A stretch of DNA of 64,000 nt. It comes from 40CM-2-70-7 sp035505915. GTDB taxonomy: Bacteria > Gemmatimonadota > Gemmatimonadetes > Gemmatimonadales > GWC2-71-9. The translations under genes and the position numbers were made by a program. Shown here piece after piece: positions 52,362-59,846 of the stretch (position 1 is the first letter of the stretch; every line of letters begins with the position of its first letter). The stretch lies in contig DATJQI010000044.1 of the NCBI GenBank assembly GCA_035505915.1, positions 1-64,000 on the forward strand, written 5' to 3'. Below the pieces are notes generated by a model. It was not told the DNA's origin and did no database searches. It worked only from the letters and a program-made list of their open reading frames with translations.

Positions 52362-53597
52362 CTACTCGTAACGGAGCGCCTCCACCGGATCGAGCCGCGA
52401 GGCCTTGTTCGCCGGGTAGATGCCGAACAGCACGCCCGTGATGGCCGCCGCGAACAGCGCCACGACGACGGACCCGAGCGGCACGTGGGCCGGCACCGGC
52501 GTCAGCAGGGCGAGCAGCCCCGCGATCACCGCGCCGCCGACCATCCCGACCACGCCGCCCACGAGGGTGAGGGTCGAGGCCTCCACCAGGAACTGCCAGA
52601 GGATTTCCCGCCGCGTCGCGCCCAGCGCCTTGCGGACGCCGATTTCCCGGGTGCGCTCGGTGACCGAGATCATCATGATCGCGATGACGCCCACGCCGCC
52701 GACCATCAGGCCCACGGACGACAGGGCGAACATCACCAGCCGGAACACCAGCGTCATGCTGTTGAGCTTCTCGAGGAACTTGTCCTGAGAGACGACGGCG
52801 AAGTTGTTGTCCTGGCCCGGGCGCAGGCCCCGCCGGAGCCGCATCGCCTCGGTGACGTCCTCCATGGCCTGGGCCGTGGTGACGCCCGGCTTCGGCCCCA
52901 CCAGGAAGTCCATCCATCCCTTCCAGTGCTGCACGTACTTCGCGAACGCCTCGTGCGGAATGATGGCCTGGGGCGAGGGCTGCCCCCCGAAGAGCTGCGG
53001 GGGCGGGTTGAAGACCCCGATCACGGTGTAGGGGACACCCTGGATGTGGATGCGTTGCCCCAGCGGATCCTGCCGGTCGAAGAGCAGCTCGGCGAGCTTG
53101 GTGTTGATCACCGCGACCGTGGCGCTCGCCTGATTCTCGAGGTCGGTGAACGACCGGCCCGGCGACACGTCGCCGCCGGCCACGTTGGGCCAGGCGGCGC
53201 TGCGGCCCTGAATGCTCACGCTGCTCTGGGTCTTGTTCTCCCAGCGCACCTCGGCGTTCGAGCCCTCTTCCCAGGCCACCCACGCCACCGAGGGCACCGT
53301 GGCCACGACGCGGGCGTCCGCGACCGTGAGGGCGGGATTCCGCCGCCACGGGCTCATCTCGTCCGAGCCGTCCGAGATCACCACGCCCGCCTGCCAGAAC
53401 CGGCCGACCCAGAACGTGGTCGGGCCCGACCGCTGCAGGGAGTCCGACACGCCCTTGTTGAACCCCGAGATGATCGCGCCGATCACCATCACCACCATCA
53501 CGCCGATCGCGACCCCCAGGATGGTGAGGGCGGCCCGCGCCTTGGAGACGCGGAGCGATTCGAGCGCGATGCCGACGCCTTCGAGCAACGGGGTCAC
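52362..53597 (-). CDS. MacB-type ABC permease, type A, copy 1
   Basis: 411 aa. N-terminal helix TILGVAIGVMVVMVIGAII, periplasmic domain (GPTTFWVGRFWQAG), and C-terminal helices with GLMVGGVGVIAIMMISVT, RREILWQFLVEASTLTLVGG and DPVEALRYE. Closely resembles 49849. GTG 53597 lies 4 nt after the stop of the type B gene at 53602. Confidence 0.88.
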   Translation of the reverse strand: MTPLLEGVGIALESLRVSKARAALTILGVAIGVMVVMVIGAIISGFNKGVSDSLQRSGPTTFWVGRFWQAGVVISDGSDEMSPWRRNPALTVADARVVATVPSVAWVAWEEGSNAEVRWENKTQSSVSIQGRSAAWPNVAGGDVSPGRSFTDLENQASATVAVINTKLAELLFDRQDPLGQRIHIQGVPYTVIGVFNPPPQLFGGQPSPQAIIPHEAFAKYVQHWKGWMDFLVGPKPGVTTAQAMEDVTEAMRLRRGLRPGQDNNFAVVSQDKFLEKLNSMTLVFRLVMFALSSVGLMVGGVGVIAIMMISVTERTREIGVRKALGATRREILWQFLVEASTLTLVGGVVGMVGGAVIAGLLALLTPVPAHVPLGSVVVALFAAAITGVLFGIYPANKASRLDPVEALRYE

Positions 53598-53601
53598 GGG
53601 G

Positions 53602-54840
53602 TCATTCCTGTCGCAGGGCGGTGATGGGGTCCAGGCGCGCGGCCCGGCTGGCCGGGTACACGCCGGCGACGATGCCGACGCCCGCGCCCAGGATCACGCC
53701 GGTGATGACGGACCACGGCGCCACGCTGGCCGGGAGCGGCGTCGCGGCGTTGATGATGACCGACAGCAGGATGCCCGTGAGGATCCCGACGCTCGCGCCC
53801 GCCACCGCGAGGGTCGCGGACTCGGCCAGGAACTGGCGCAGGATGTCGCGGCGCCGGGCGCCCAGCGACTTCCGCACGCCGATCTCCCGGGTCCGCTCGG
53901 CCACGGCCATCAGCATGATGTTCATGATGACGATGCCGCCCACCACGAGGGATACCGTGACGATCCCGGGGCCGACGGCGAACATGATTCTCGAGATGCC
54001 GTTCCAGAAATCGAGCACGCCCGCCGCCGTCTCCATGGCGAAGTTGTCGTCCTGGGAGGGCCGGAGGTGGTGCCGGGACCGCATGATCCCTTCCACCTGG
54101 TCCATCGCGGCGTTCATGCCCTCGACGGTCGTGGCCTTCACCATCACGGCGTCCACCACGTGCGGCGGATTGACGTCCCGCTGGATCGGCGACGTCGCCG
54201 GCGCCACCAGGAACTTGTCGAGCGACATCCCGAGCAGCGATCCCTGCTGCTCGATCACGCCGACCACGAGGTAGGGCAGGCCCTGCACGCGCACCGTCTT
54301 GCCGATCGGGTCGACGCCCGCGAACAGCTTCTGGGCCAGGTCCCATCCCAGCACCACGACGGCGGAGCCGGCCTTGGCCTCCTGGGGACTGAAGGGACGT
54401 CCCTCGGCCAGGTTGTAATTCTTGATGGCGAAGTAGTCCGCGCCCGCGCCCTGCAGGTCGATGCCCTTGGCCACCTTCCCGCCGTACTCCACCGTGCCCT
54501 GGTCCTCGGAGAACCAGGACGTGAGGGCCGGCACGGTCAGGCCCTTGGATACCGCGTCGGCGTCGGCGAAGGTGATCCGGGGACGCCGGCGCCAGGCCCG
54601 CCAGACCGAGTCGGTGACGTTGAAGTTGATGTCGGGGCGCTGCCGGAGGTGGAACGTGTTCACGCCCACCAGGCTCCCGGCGAACTTGTCGGTCATGTAC
54701 CGGTTCATCCCGTTCACGATCGACACCGCCGCGATCAGGAACGTGACGCCGATGAACACGCCGATGACCGAGAAGGCGCTCTTCAGCTTCTGCGCCCGGA
54801 TGGTCTGGAAGGCGAGCCGGATCGCTTCGTACAGCGGCAC
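53602..54840 (-). CDS. MacB-type ABC permease, type B, copy 1
   Basis: 412 aa. VIGVFIGVTFLIAAVSIVNG, VGVNTFHLRQRPDIN, LVVGGIVIMNIMLMAV, RKSLGARRRDILRQFLAESATLAV and LDPITALRQE mark it as type B, close to 51087. The GTG start shares one base with the ATPase stop (TAGTG), so it is translationally coupled to the ATPase. Confidence 0.88.
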   Translation of the reverse strand: MPLYEAIRLAFQTIRAQKLKSAFSVIGVFIGVTFLIAAVSIVNGMNRYMTDKFAGSLVGVNTFHLRQRPDINFNVTDSVWRAWRRRPRITFADADAVSKGLTVPALTSWFSEDQGTVEYGGKVAKGIDLQGAGADYFAIKNYNLAEGRPFSPQEAKAGSAVVVLGWDLAQKLFAGVDPIGKTVRVQGLPYLVVGVIEQQGSLLGMSLDKFLVAPATSPIQRDVNPPHVVDAVMVKATTVEGMNAAMDQVEGIMRSRHHLRPSQDDNFAMETAAGVLDFWNGISRIMFAVGPGIVTVSLVVGGIVIMNIMLMAVAERTREIGVRKSLGARRRDILRQFLAESATLAVAGASVGILTGILLSVIINAATPLPASVAPWSVITGVILGAGVGIVAGVYPASRAARLDPITALRQE

Positions 54841-55571
54841 TAGGCGGCCTGCTTCTGGTCGCTGTGGATCAGTCCGTCCCGCAGCGTCACCACGCGGTCC
54901 GCGTTGGCGGCGATGTCCGGCTCGTGCGTCACCATCACCACGGTCTGGCCCTGGCGGTGCAGCTCCTTGAAGAGCCCCATGATCTCATTCGAGGTGGCCG
55001 AGTCGAGGTTCCCGGTCGGCTCGTCCGCCAGCAGGATCGACGGGTCGTTCACGAGCGCGCGGGCGATGGCCACCCGCTGCCGCTGGCCGCCCGACAGCTC
55101 GTTGGGCCGGTGCGTCATCCGGTCGCCCAGCCCGACGCGCGTCAGCGCGTCCGCCGCCTTGGCCCGCCGCTCGGCGGACCGCATGCCGGCGTACACCAGC
55201 GGGAGCTCGACGTTGTGGAGCGCGTCGGCGCGGGGCAGGAGGTTGAAGGTCTGAAAGACGAACCCGATCTCCTTGTTCCGGATCCGGGCCAGCGCGTCGT
55301 CCGCCAGGTCGGAGACCTTCTGGCCGTTCAGCCAGTACTCCCCGGACGTGGGCGTGTCGAGGCAGCCGACGAGGTTCATGAACGTCGACTTGCCGGAGCC
55401 GGACGGCCCCATCACCGCCACGTACTCGTTCCGGCGGATCTGCAGCGAAACCCCGCGCAGCGCGCGCACCAGCTCCGTGCCCATCTGGTATTCGCGCGCC
55501 AGCTTGTGCGTCAGGATGACGATGTCGGGGAGGGGCGTGTCCCCGGTGCGGAACTCCTGGTGCGTCGTCAC
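54840..55571 (-). CDS. LolD/MacB-type ABC ATPase
   Basis: 243 aa. Walker A GPSGSGKSTF, Q-loop FVFQTFNLLPRADA, signature LSGGQRQRV, Walker B ILLADEPTGNLD and switch His (MVTHEPDIA) are intact; SLQIRRNEYVAVMGPSGSGK is typical of the MacB/LolD group. It is the only ATPase for four permeases in the operon. GTG 55571 overlaps the adaptor stop by GTGA. Confidence 0.94.
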   Translation of the reverse strand: MTTHQEFRTGDTPLPDIVILTHKLAREYQMGTELVRALRGVSLQIRRNEYVAVMGPSGSGKSTFMNLVGCLDTPTSGEYWLNGQKVSDLADDALARIRNKEIGFVFQTFNLLPRADALHNVELPLVYAGMRSAERRAKAADALTRVGLGDRMTHRPNELSGGQRQRVAIARALVNDPSILLADEPTGNLDSATSNEIMGLFKELHRQGQTVVMVTHEPDIAANADRVVTLRDGLIHSDQKQAA

Positions 55572-56845
55572 GACGCCCTCCGCACGGCCCCCGTATCGCC
55601 GGGCACCTTGGTCCCGCGCACCGGCGAGCCGTCCTTGAGGTCGCGGATGGCCTGGTAGGGGCCGGCCACGATCGTCTCGCCGCCTTTCAGGCCGTCGAGC
55701 ACTTCGAAGTACTGGTCGCCCGCGATGCCCACCTTCACCGGCCGGAAGGTCGCTTTGCCGTTGGTCACCACGAATACGCCTTCGGACTGCCCCTTCTTGG
55801 CGGTGCTCGTGTCGGCCGGATGGCCTTCGGTGGCCAGGGGTTTGTTGTCCCGCACCGTCAGCGCGATGATCGGAATCGACAGCACCTGCTTCCGGGTGTC
55901 GGTGACGATCCGGGCCGTCGCCGACAGGTCGGGGCGGACGTTGGACGGCGGAGTCGTGAGCGTGATCTCCACGTCGTAGTCCACGGCCTGCGTGTTCTGG
56001 CCCGTGGACACGCTGCTCGCGCCCGCCGGGAGCACCGAGCTGTCGGAGATCTTGGTGACGCGGCCCGCGAAGGTCGAGTCCGGGAACGCGTCGATGGATA
56101 CCTCGACCGAGTCGCCGAGGTGGAGGCGCACCACGTCGGTCTCGTCCACCTGGACCAGGGTCTGGATCACCGAGAGGTCGGAGATGGTCATCAGGAGCCC
56201 GACGTCCTTCGAAAAGCTCTGGGGCACCGCCACTTCGCCCACTTCCACCGCGAGGCGGGTGACCCGGCCGCTCATCGGGGCCACCAGGTGCGTCTTCCGC
56301 AGGTTGTCCTGCGCCGACTGCACGTTGGCGCTGCTCTGGTCCACCTGGTGATCGGCGGCGTTCACGTTCGCCTCCGCCACGTCGTACGCGGTCTGGGCCT
56401 GCTCGAGCTGCTCGGTGGACACCAGGTTGGGATTCTGGGTGTGCAGCTCCTTGGTCCGGTTCAGCGCCCGCTCGGCCTGGTCGCGGTTGGCCTTGGCCTG
56501 GACCGCGAACGCCTGAGAGGACGCCAACGCCGCCTGCGCCTGCTGGACCGCGGCCTCATAGACCGTCGGATCGATCTGGAGCAGGAACTGCCCCTTGGTC
56601 ACCCAGTCGCCTTCCTTCACCGCGATGTCCGTGATCCGGCCGGTGATGTCGGCGGAGATGTCCACCTTCTTCTTGGGCTGGATCTTGCCGCTCGCGGTCA
56701 CCGCGGCGACGAGATCCCGGCGGCCGACCGTGTCCATGCGGACCTCCACGCCCTTGTCCCCCTTGGCGCTGGCGGAGAGCACGATCAGGCCGATCAGCAG
56801 CACCCCCCCGCCGATCCCCAGCAGCACCTTCCCCTTTTTCGACAT
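55568..56845 (-). CDS. Periplasmic adaptor (MacA/HlyD-like membrane fusion protein)
   Basis: 425 aa. An N-terminal membrane anchor (VLLGIGGGVLLIGLIVLSASA), then SGKIQPKKKVDISADITGRI (lipoyl half), a long coiled-coil hairpin (about 90-190), second lipoyl half (PMSGRVTRLAVEVGE) and beta-barrel domains. Links inner-membrane permeases to the TolC channel. The MacA pattern is supported by the flanking ATPase and permeases. Confidence 0.92.
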   Translation of the reverse strand: MSKKGKVLLGIGGGVLLIGLIVLSASAKGDKGVEVRMDTVGRRDLVAAVTASGKIQPKKKVDISADITGRITDIAVKEGDWVTKGQFLLQIDPTVYEAAVQQAQAALASSQAFAVQAKANRDQAERALNRTKELHTQNPNLVSTEQLEQAQTAYDVAEANVNAADHQVDQSSANVQSAQDNLRKTHLVAPMSGRVTRLAVEVGEVAVPQSFSKDVGLLMTISDLSVIQTLVQVDETDVVRLHLGDSVEVSIDAFPDSTFAGRVTKISDSSVLPAGASSVSTGQNTQAVDYDVEITLTTPPSNVRPDLSATARIVTDTRKQVLSIPIIALTVRDNKPLATEGHPADTSTAKKGQSEGVFVVTNGKATFRPVKVGIAGDQYFEVLDGLKGGETIVAGPYQAIRDLKDGSPVRGTKVPGDTGAVRRAS

Positions 56846-56863
56846 GTCTATTCGGTCCTTTGG

Positions 56864-58339
56864 TTAGTGCAACGGCCGGCCCACCGCGGCTTCGAGCGCG
56901 GCACGGGCCTTATGGTAGTTGTAGACCGCGCTGACATAGTCGGTCTCGGCCTTGATGGCGGTGACCTGGGCGTTCACCACGTCCAGGAACGTCCCCGAAC
57001 CCACCCGGTACCGGTCGGTGGCCAGCTTGAGCTGATCCTGGGCCGCGGTGCGGTTCGTGTCCTGGATCGCGATCGTCTGATACGCCGTCGCGAGGGTCAA
57101 GTACCCGTTCGACACCTGCGTGCGCAGCGCGAGCGACTGCGCGCGCGCCGCCTGATCCGCCTGCTCCTGGTTCGCCTTGGCCTGCGACACCTGGAGCGGC
57201 TGCTGGAAGTTGCTCCAGAGGGGAATGGAAATCCGGAGCTGCGCCTGGAACGGCTGGCGGGTGAAGTTGAACGGATACTGGTTGTTCTGGCTGATCATCG
57301 CCTGCTCCTGCGCCGCGCCGAACAGGAGATTCCCGCATCCCCCTTCGGGCGCGAGCCCGGCGTGGACCCGAATGGTGTCGTTGTCCTGGCAGGCCAGGTA
57401 GTTCGCGTTTCCGGACAACTGCGCGCTCGTGATCAGCGGGTCCAGGTTGTTGAACCGCTGCGTGAACCCGGACCAGCTCGCCGACAGACTCACCGACGGC
57501 CCGTAGGCCGCGGTGCTCGCGCGCACGCTCCATTTCGCCGCCGTCGCGCGGGCCTCGAAGGCCTGCAGCGCCGGGTTCTGCGCCTGCGCCATCGCGAGCA
57601 GGTCGTCCAGCGACCAGGTCGGCTCCGTCACCGGAAACGAGTCCGACAGCGTGACCGACTTGAGGTCCACCGGCGCCGCCACGCCCATCTGCTCGAAGAG
57701 CTTCAGCTTCTGCACCAGCACGTCCGTCTGCGCCTGCAGGAGCGCCACCTCGGCCTGGCCGCGGGCCACCTGGGCCTGGCGCACGTCGAGCAGCGTCCCC
57801 GAGCCGACCGCGAACTTGGCCTGGGCCAGCTTGAGCGCTTCGTCGGCGCTCTCCAGCTGCTTCTCGGTGACCGCCGCGTTGTCCCGCGACTGCAGGGCGG
57901 TGAGGTACTGCTGGGTCACGTTGTTCACCAGCGCCGCCCGGGCACCCACGATGTCGGCGTCCACCGCGTCGGCGTTCGCGTGCTGCTGGCCCGGCGCCGC
58001 CAGCGTCTGGCCGGAGAGCTGCCATTGCAGGCTGAGGCTGTAGTCCGAGCTCGAGGTCGACACCGGCTGCGAGAAGCTGGTGGAAAGGAAATTCTGCGAG
58101 CCGGGCCCGCTGTAGCCGATGCCGCCCGACAGATTCGCGGTCGGAATGAGCAGGTTGGCCCAGGCGCTCCGCGCGCCCCACAAGGACGCGGTGCGGGTCG
58201 CGAGCGTCTGGCGATAGGCGGGATTGTTGTCGCGCGCGATGGCGATCGCGTCCGCCAGCGAAAGCGAAGCGGGCACCGATTGGGCCAGGGCCAGCGCCGG
58301 GCAGACGGCGAGCCCGACGGCGAAGAACGTCTTACGCAT
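56864..58339 (-). CDS. TolC-family outer-membrane efflux protein
   Basis: 491 aa. Signal peptide (FFAVGLAVCPALALAQS), then two repeats of the OEP fold: LSLADAIAIARDNNPAYRQ and AQAKFAVGSGTLLDVRQAQV in the first, TDRYRVGSGTFLDVVNAQV in the second. First gene of the efflux operon, 18 nt from the adaptor gene. Completes a tripartite pump. Confidence 0.93.
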   Translation of the reverse strand: MRKTFFAVGLAVCPALALAQSVPASLSLADAIAIARDNNPAYRQTLATRTASLWGARSAWANLLIPTANLSGGIGYSGPGSQNFLSTSFSQPVSTSSSDYSLSLQWQLSGQTLAAPGQQHANADAVDADIVGARAALVNNVTQQYLTALQSRDNAAVTEKQLESADEALKLAQAKFAVGSGTLLDVRQAQVARGQAEVALLQAQTDVLVQKLKLFEQMGVAAPVDLKSVTLSDSFPVTEPTWSLDDLLAMAQAQNPALQAFEARATAAKWSVRASTAAYGPSVSLSASWSGFTQRFNNLDPLITSAQLSGNANYLACQDNDTIRVHAGLAPEGGCGNLLFGAAQEQAMISQNNQYPFNFTRQPFQAQLRISIPLWSNFQQPLQVSQAKANQEQADQAARAQSLALRTQVSNGYLTLATAYQTIAIQDTNRTAAQDQLKLATDRYRVGSGTFLDVVNAQVTAIKAETDYVSAVYNYHKARAALEAAVGRPLH

Positions 58340-58406
58340 TGGGGGGTCCTTGCAGTCCAGGTCTTAGAGTCATCGCGTCCTACGCGCCGGAGTGGCAGGG
58401 GGTTTC

Positions 58407-58455
58407 GGCCCGCGAAACGGGCCGTCCGGCCGTTGTGGCGCTCTCCCACAACCTA
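58407..58455 (-). promoter_or_regulatory. Inverted repeats upstream of the TolC operon
   Basis: TTGTGG-N7-CCACAA (58433-58451) is a perfect 6+6 dyad directly beside a minus-strand TAGGTT -10-like box (58455-58450). GGCCCG-CGAAA-CGGGCC (58407-58423) is a perfect hairpin in the leader. The first could be an operator for the pump; no regulator gene is adjacent. These lie in the 149-bp gap 58340-58488. Confidence 0.4.
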
Positions 58456-58488
58456 GCGACCCCGCCCCCCGCCTTGGCAGGGGCCGGG

Positions 58489-59112
58489 CTAACGAACCTG
58501 GCGCTCCGCGGTGAGATGGAGGCGGGGAATCTCGACTTTCGCGATTCGGCCCGCGGCGTCGGTCCAGATGGTCACGGTGCCCAGCCGCGCTCCCTCCGCC
58601 GTGGTGCGGCGCAGCTCTCCGACCGCGCCCAGATCCTTGAGGGTCCAGGTCTCCTGCACGCCGGCCCGGGGAAAGATGACCGGAAGGCGGTGCCACCCGG
58701 CGGTGGCCCGCCAGGCCACCACGGCGAACAGCGAGAACACCGAATCGTCCACGATCGCGCTGCCGCCCGGGTCCGGGACCTCCCGCGCCCGCTCCTCGTT
58801 CCGGGACACGTACCGCAGGGTGAAGCGCCGGCGCCCGACCTGTCCCAGGATGTGCGTCGGCGCGTTGGGGTCGCCGGCGTCGAGCTGCACCTTCACCGCC
58901 GCGGTGTCCGCGCCCACCTGCACGATCGACGAGAGCTGCACGATGGGCCGGCTCCGGTCGTACCGCACCGCGGCGTCCAGAATCCACCCGCCCGTGGTCG
59001 GATCGGGGGCGAGGTGGAACGTTTCCCGTGCGACGGGGGTGCTGTCCTGGCGGATGATCAGCGCCCCGGAGTCCGGAGTCTGGGCCGCGACGAGCAGGAG
59101 GAGCGGGATCAC
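58489..59112 (-). CDS. Exported protein of unknown function
   Basis: 207 aa. A short signal (MIPLLLLVAAQT) precedes a beta-rich body with IIRQDSTPVARETFHL and ATAGWHRLPVIFPRAG; no known motif. The GTG start overlaps the creatininase-like stop by GTGA, so the two are co-translated. Confidence 0.7.
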   Translation of the reverse strand: MIPLLLLVAAQTPDSGALIIRQDSTPVARETFHLAPDPTTGGWILDAAVRYDRSRPIVQLSSIVQVGADTAAVKVQLDAGDPNAPTHILGQVGRRRFTLRYVSRNEERAREVPDPGGSAIVDDSVFSLFAVVAWRATAGWHRLPVIFPRAGVQETWTLKDLGAVGELRRTTAEGARLGTVTIWTDAAGRIAKVEIPRLHLTAERQVR

Positions 59113-59846
59113 GCTGCGGAACCTCCCAGAACTCGCGTGGTGATGCCGTCCCGGATCATCTTATAGACCCGGGCGCCCTTTTCGGCGGTGGCCAGCGTCG
59201 GCCGGCCGACCGACCCGGGGCCCGCGGCGGGAATCGACGCGCTGCCGCGCCGGTAGCGTGCCAGCGCCCGGGGCTCGAGTGAGTAGTCCTGCGCCAGCTC
59301 CATCCGCACCAGCTCCGGCGCCAGGTGGAGCAGCAGGGACGTGTCGAGCTCGCCCCCGTGCACCGGCCCGTCGGGGTCGTCGAGGAGATCGGTGAAGTCC
59401 ATCGAGAAGATGTCCACGGTGAAGACGCGGGCCGTCCGGGTCCGGAGGGTCGACAGCGCCTCCTGGTGCGGGTCGTGCCCGTGCGCCGTGAGAATCACGA
59501 AGGTCTCCACACCTCCCTCTTCCCAGACCGTCAGCAGGTCGTTCATCTGGCGGTGGAGCGTCTTGCGCCGCACCGCGGCGTTGCCCGGGACGGGGCGCTT
59601 GGTGACGGCGTTCACCCCGTACTCCACGGTGGGCGCCCGGAGGATCCCGAAATCCGCCGACAGGTCGTCGGCGAGGTGCTCGACGATGATGGAGTCGCAG
59701 CCGAGCGGGAGATGGGGGCCGTGCTGTTCGCACGTGCCGACCGGCACCAGGAGCCGGGGATCCCGGACCAGGAGCTCGCGGACGTGATCGGGCGTCAGGT
59801 GCTTGAGCGCGAGGGGAGGGCCACCCGGAGCGGCGGGTCCCGTCAC
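59109..59846 (-). CDS. Creatininase-family amidohydrolase
   Basis: 245 aa from GTG 59846. LLVPVGTCEQHGPHLPLGCDS (metal and catalytic Glu/His), VTKRPVPGNAAVRRKTL, ILTAHGHDPHQ and GGELDTSLLLHLAPEL follow the creatininase/FAPy-deformylase plan. Members open cyclic amides or deformylate; substrate unknown. The start overlaps the 5' end of the divergent kinase gene, so the N-terminal 15 residues are uncertain; homology begins at about LTPDHVRELL. Confidence 0.87.
   Translation of the reverse strand: MTGPAAPGGPPLALKHLTPDHVRELLVRDPRLLVPVGTCEQHGPHLPLGCDSIIVEHLADDLSADFGILRAPTVEYGVNAVTKRPVPGNAAVRRKTLHRQMNDLLTVWEEGGVETFVILTAHGHDPHQEALSTLRTRTARVFTVDIFSMDFTDLLDDPDGPVHGGELDTSLLLHLAPELVRMELAQDYSLEPRALARYRRGSASIPAAGPGSVGRPTLATAEKGARVYKMIRDGITTRVLGGSAA

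Noticed and set aside
51096..53624. Plus-strand open frame of 842 codons opposite the permeases
   Set aside because: It mirrors paralogous permease genes, which explains its internal repetition (recurring His/Asp-rich segments).
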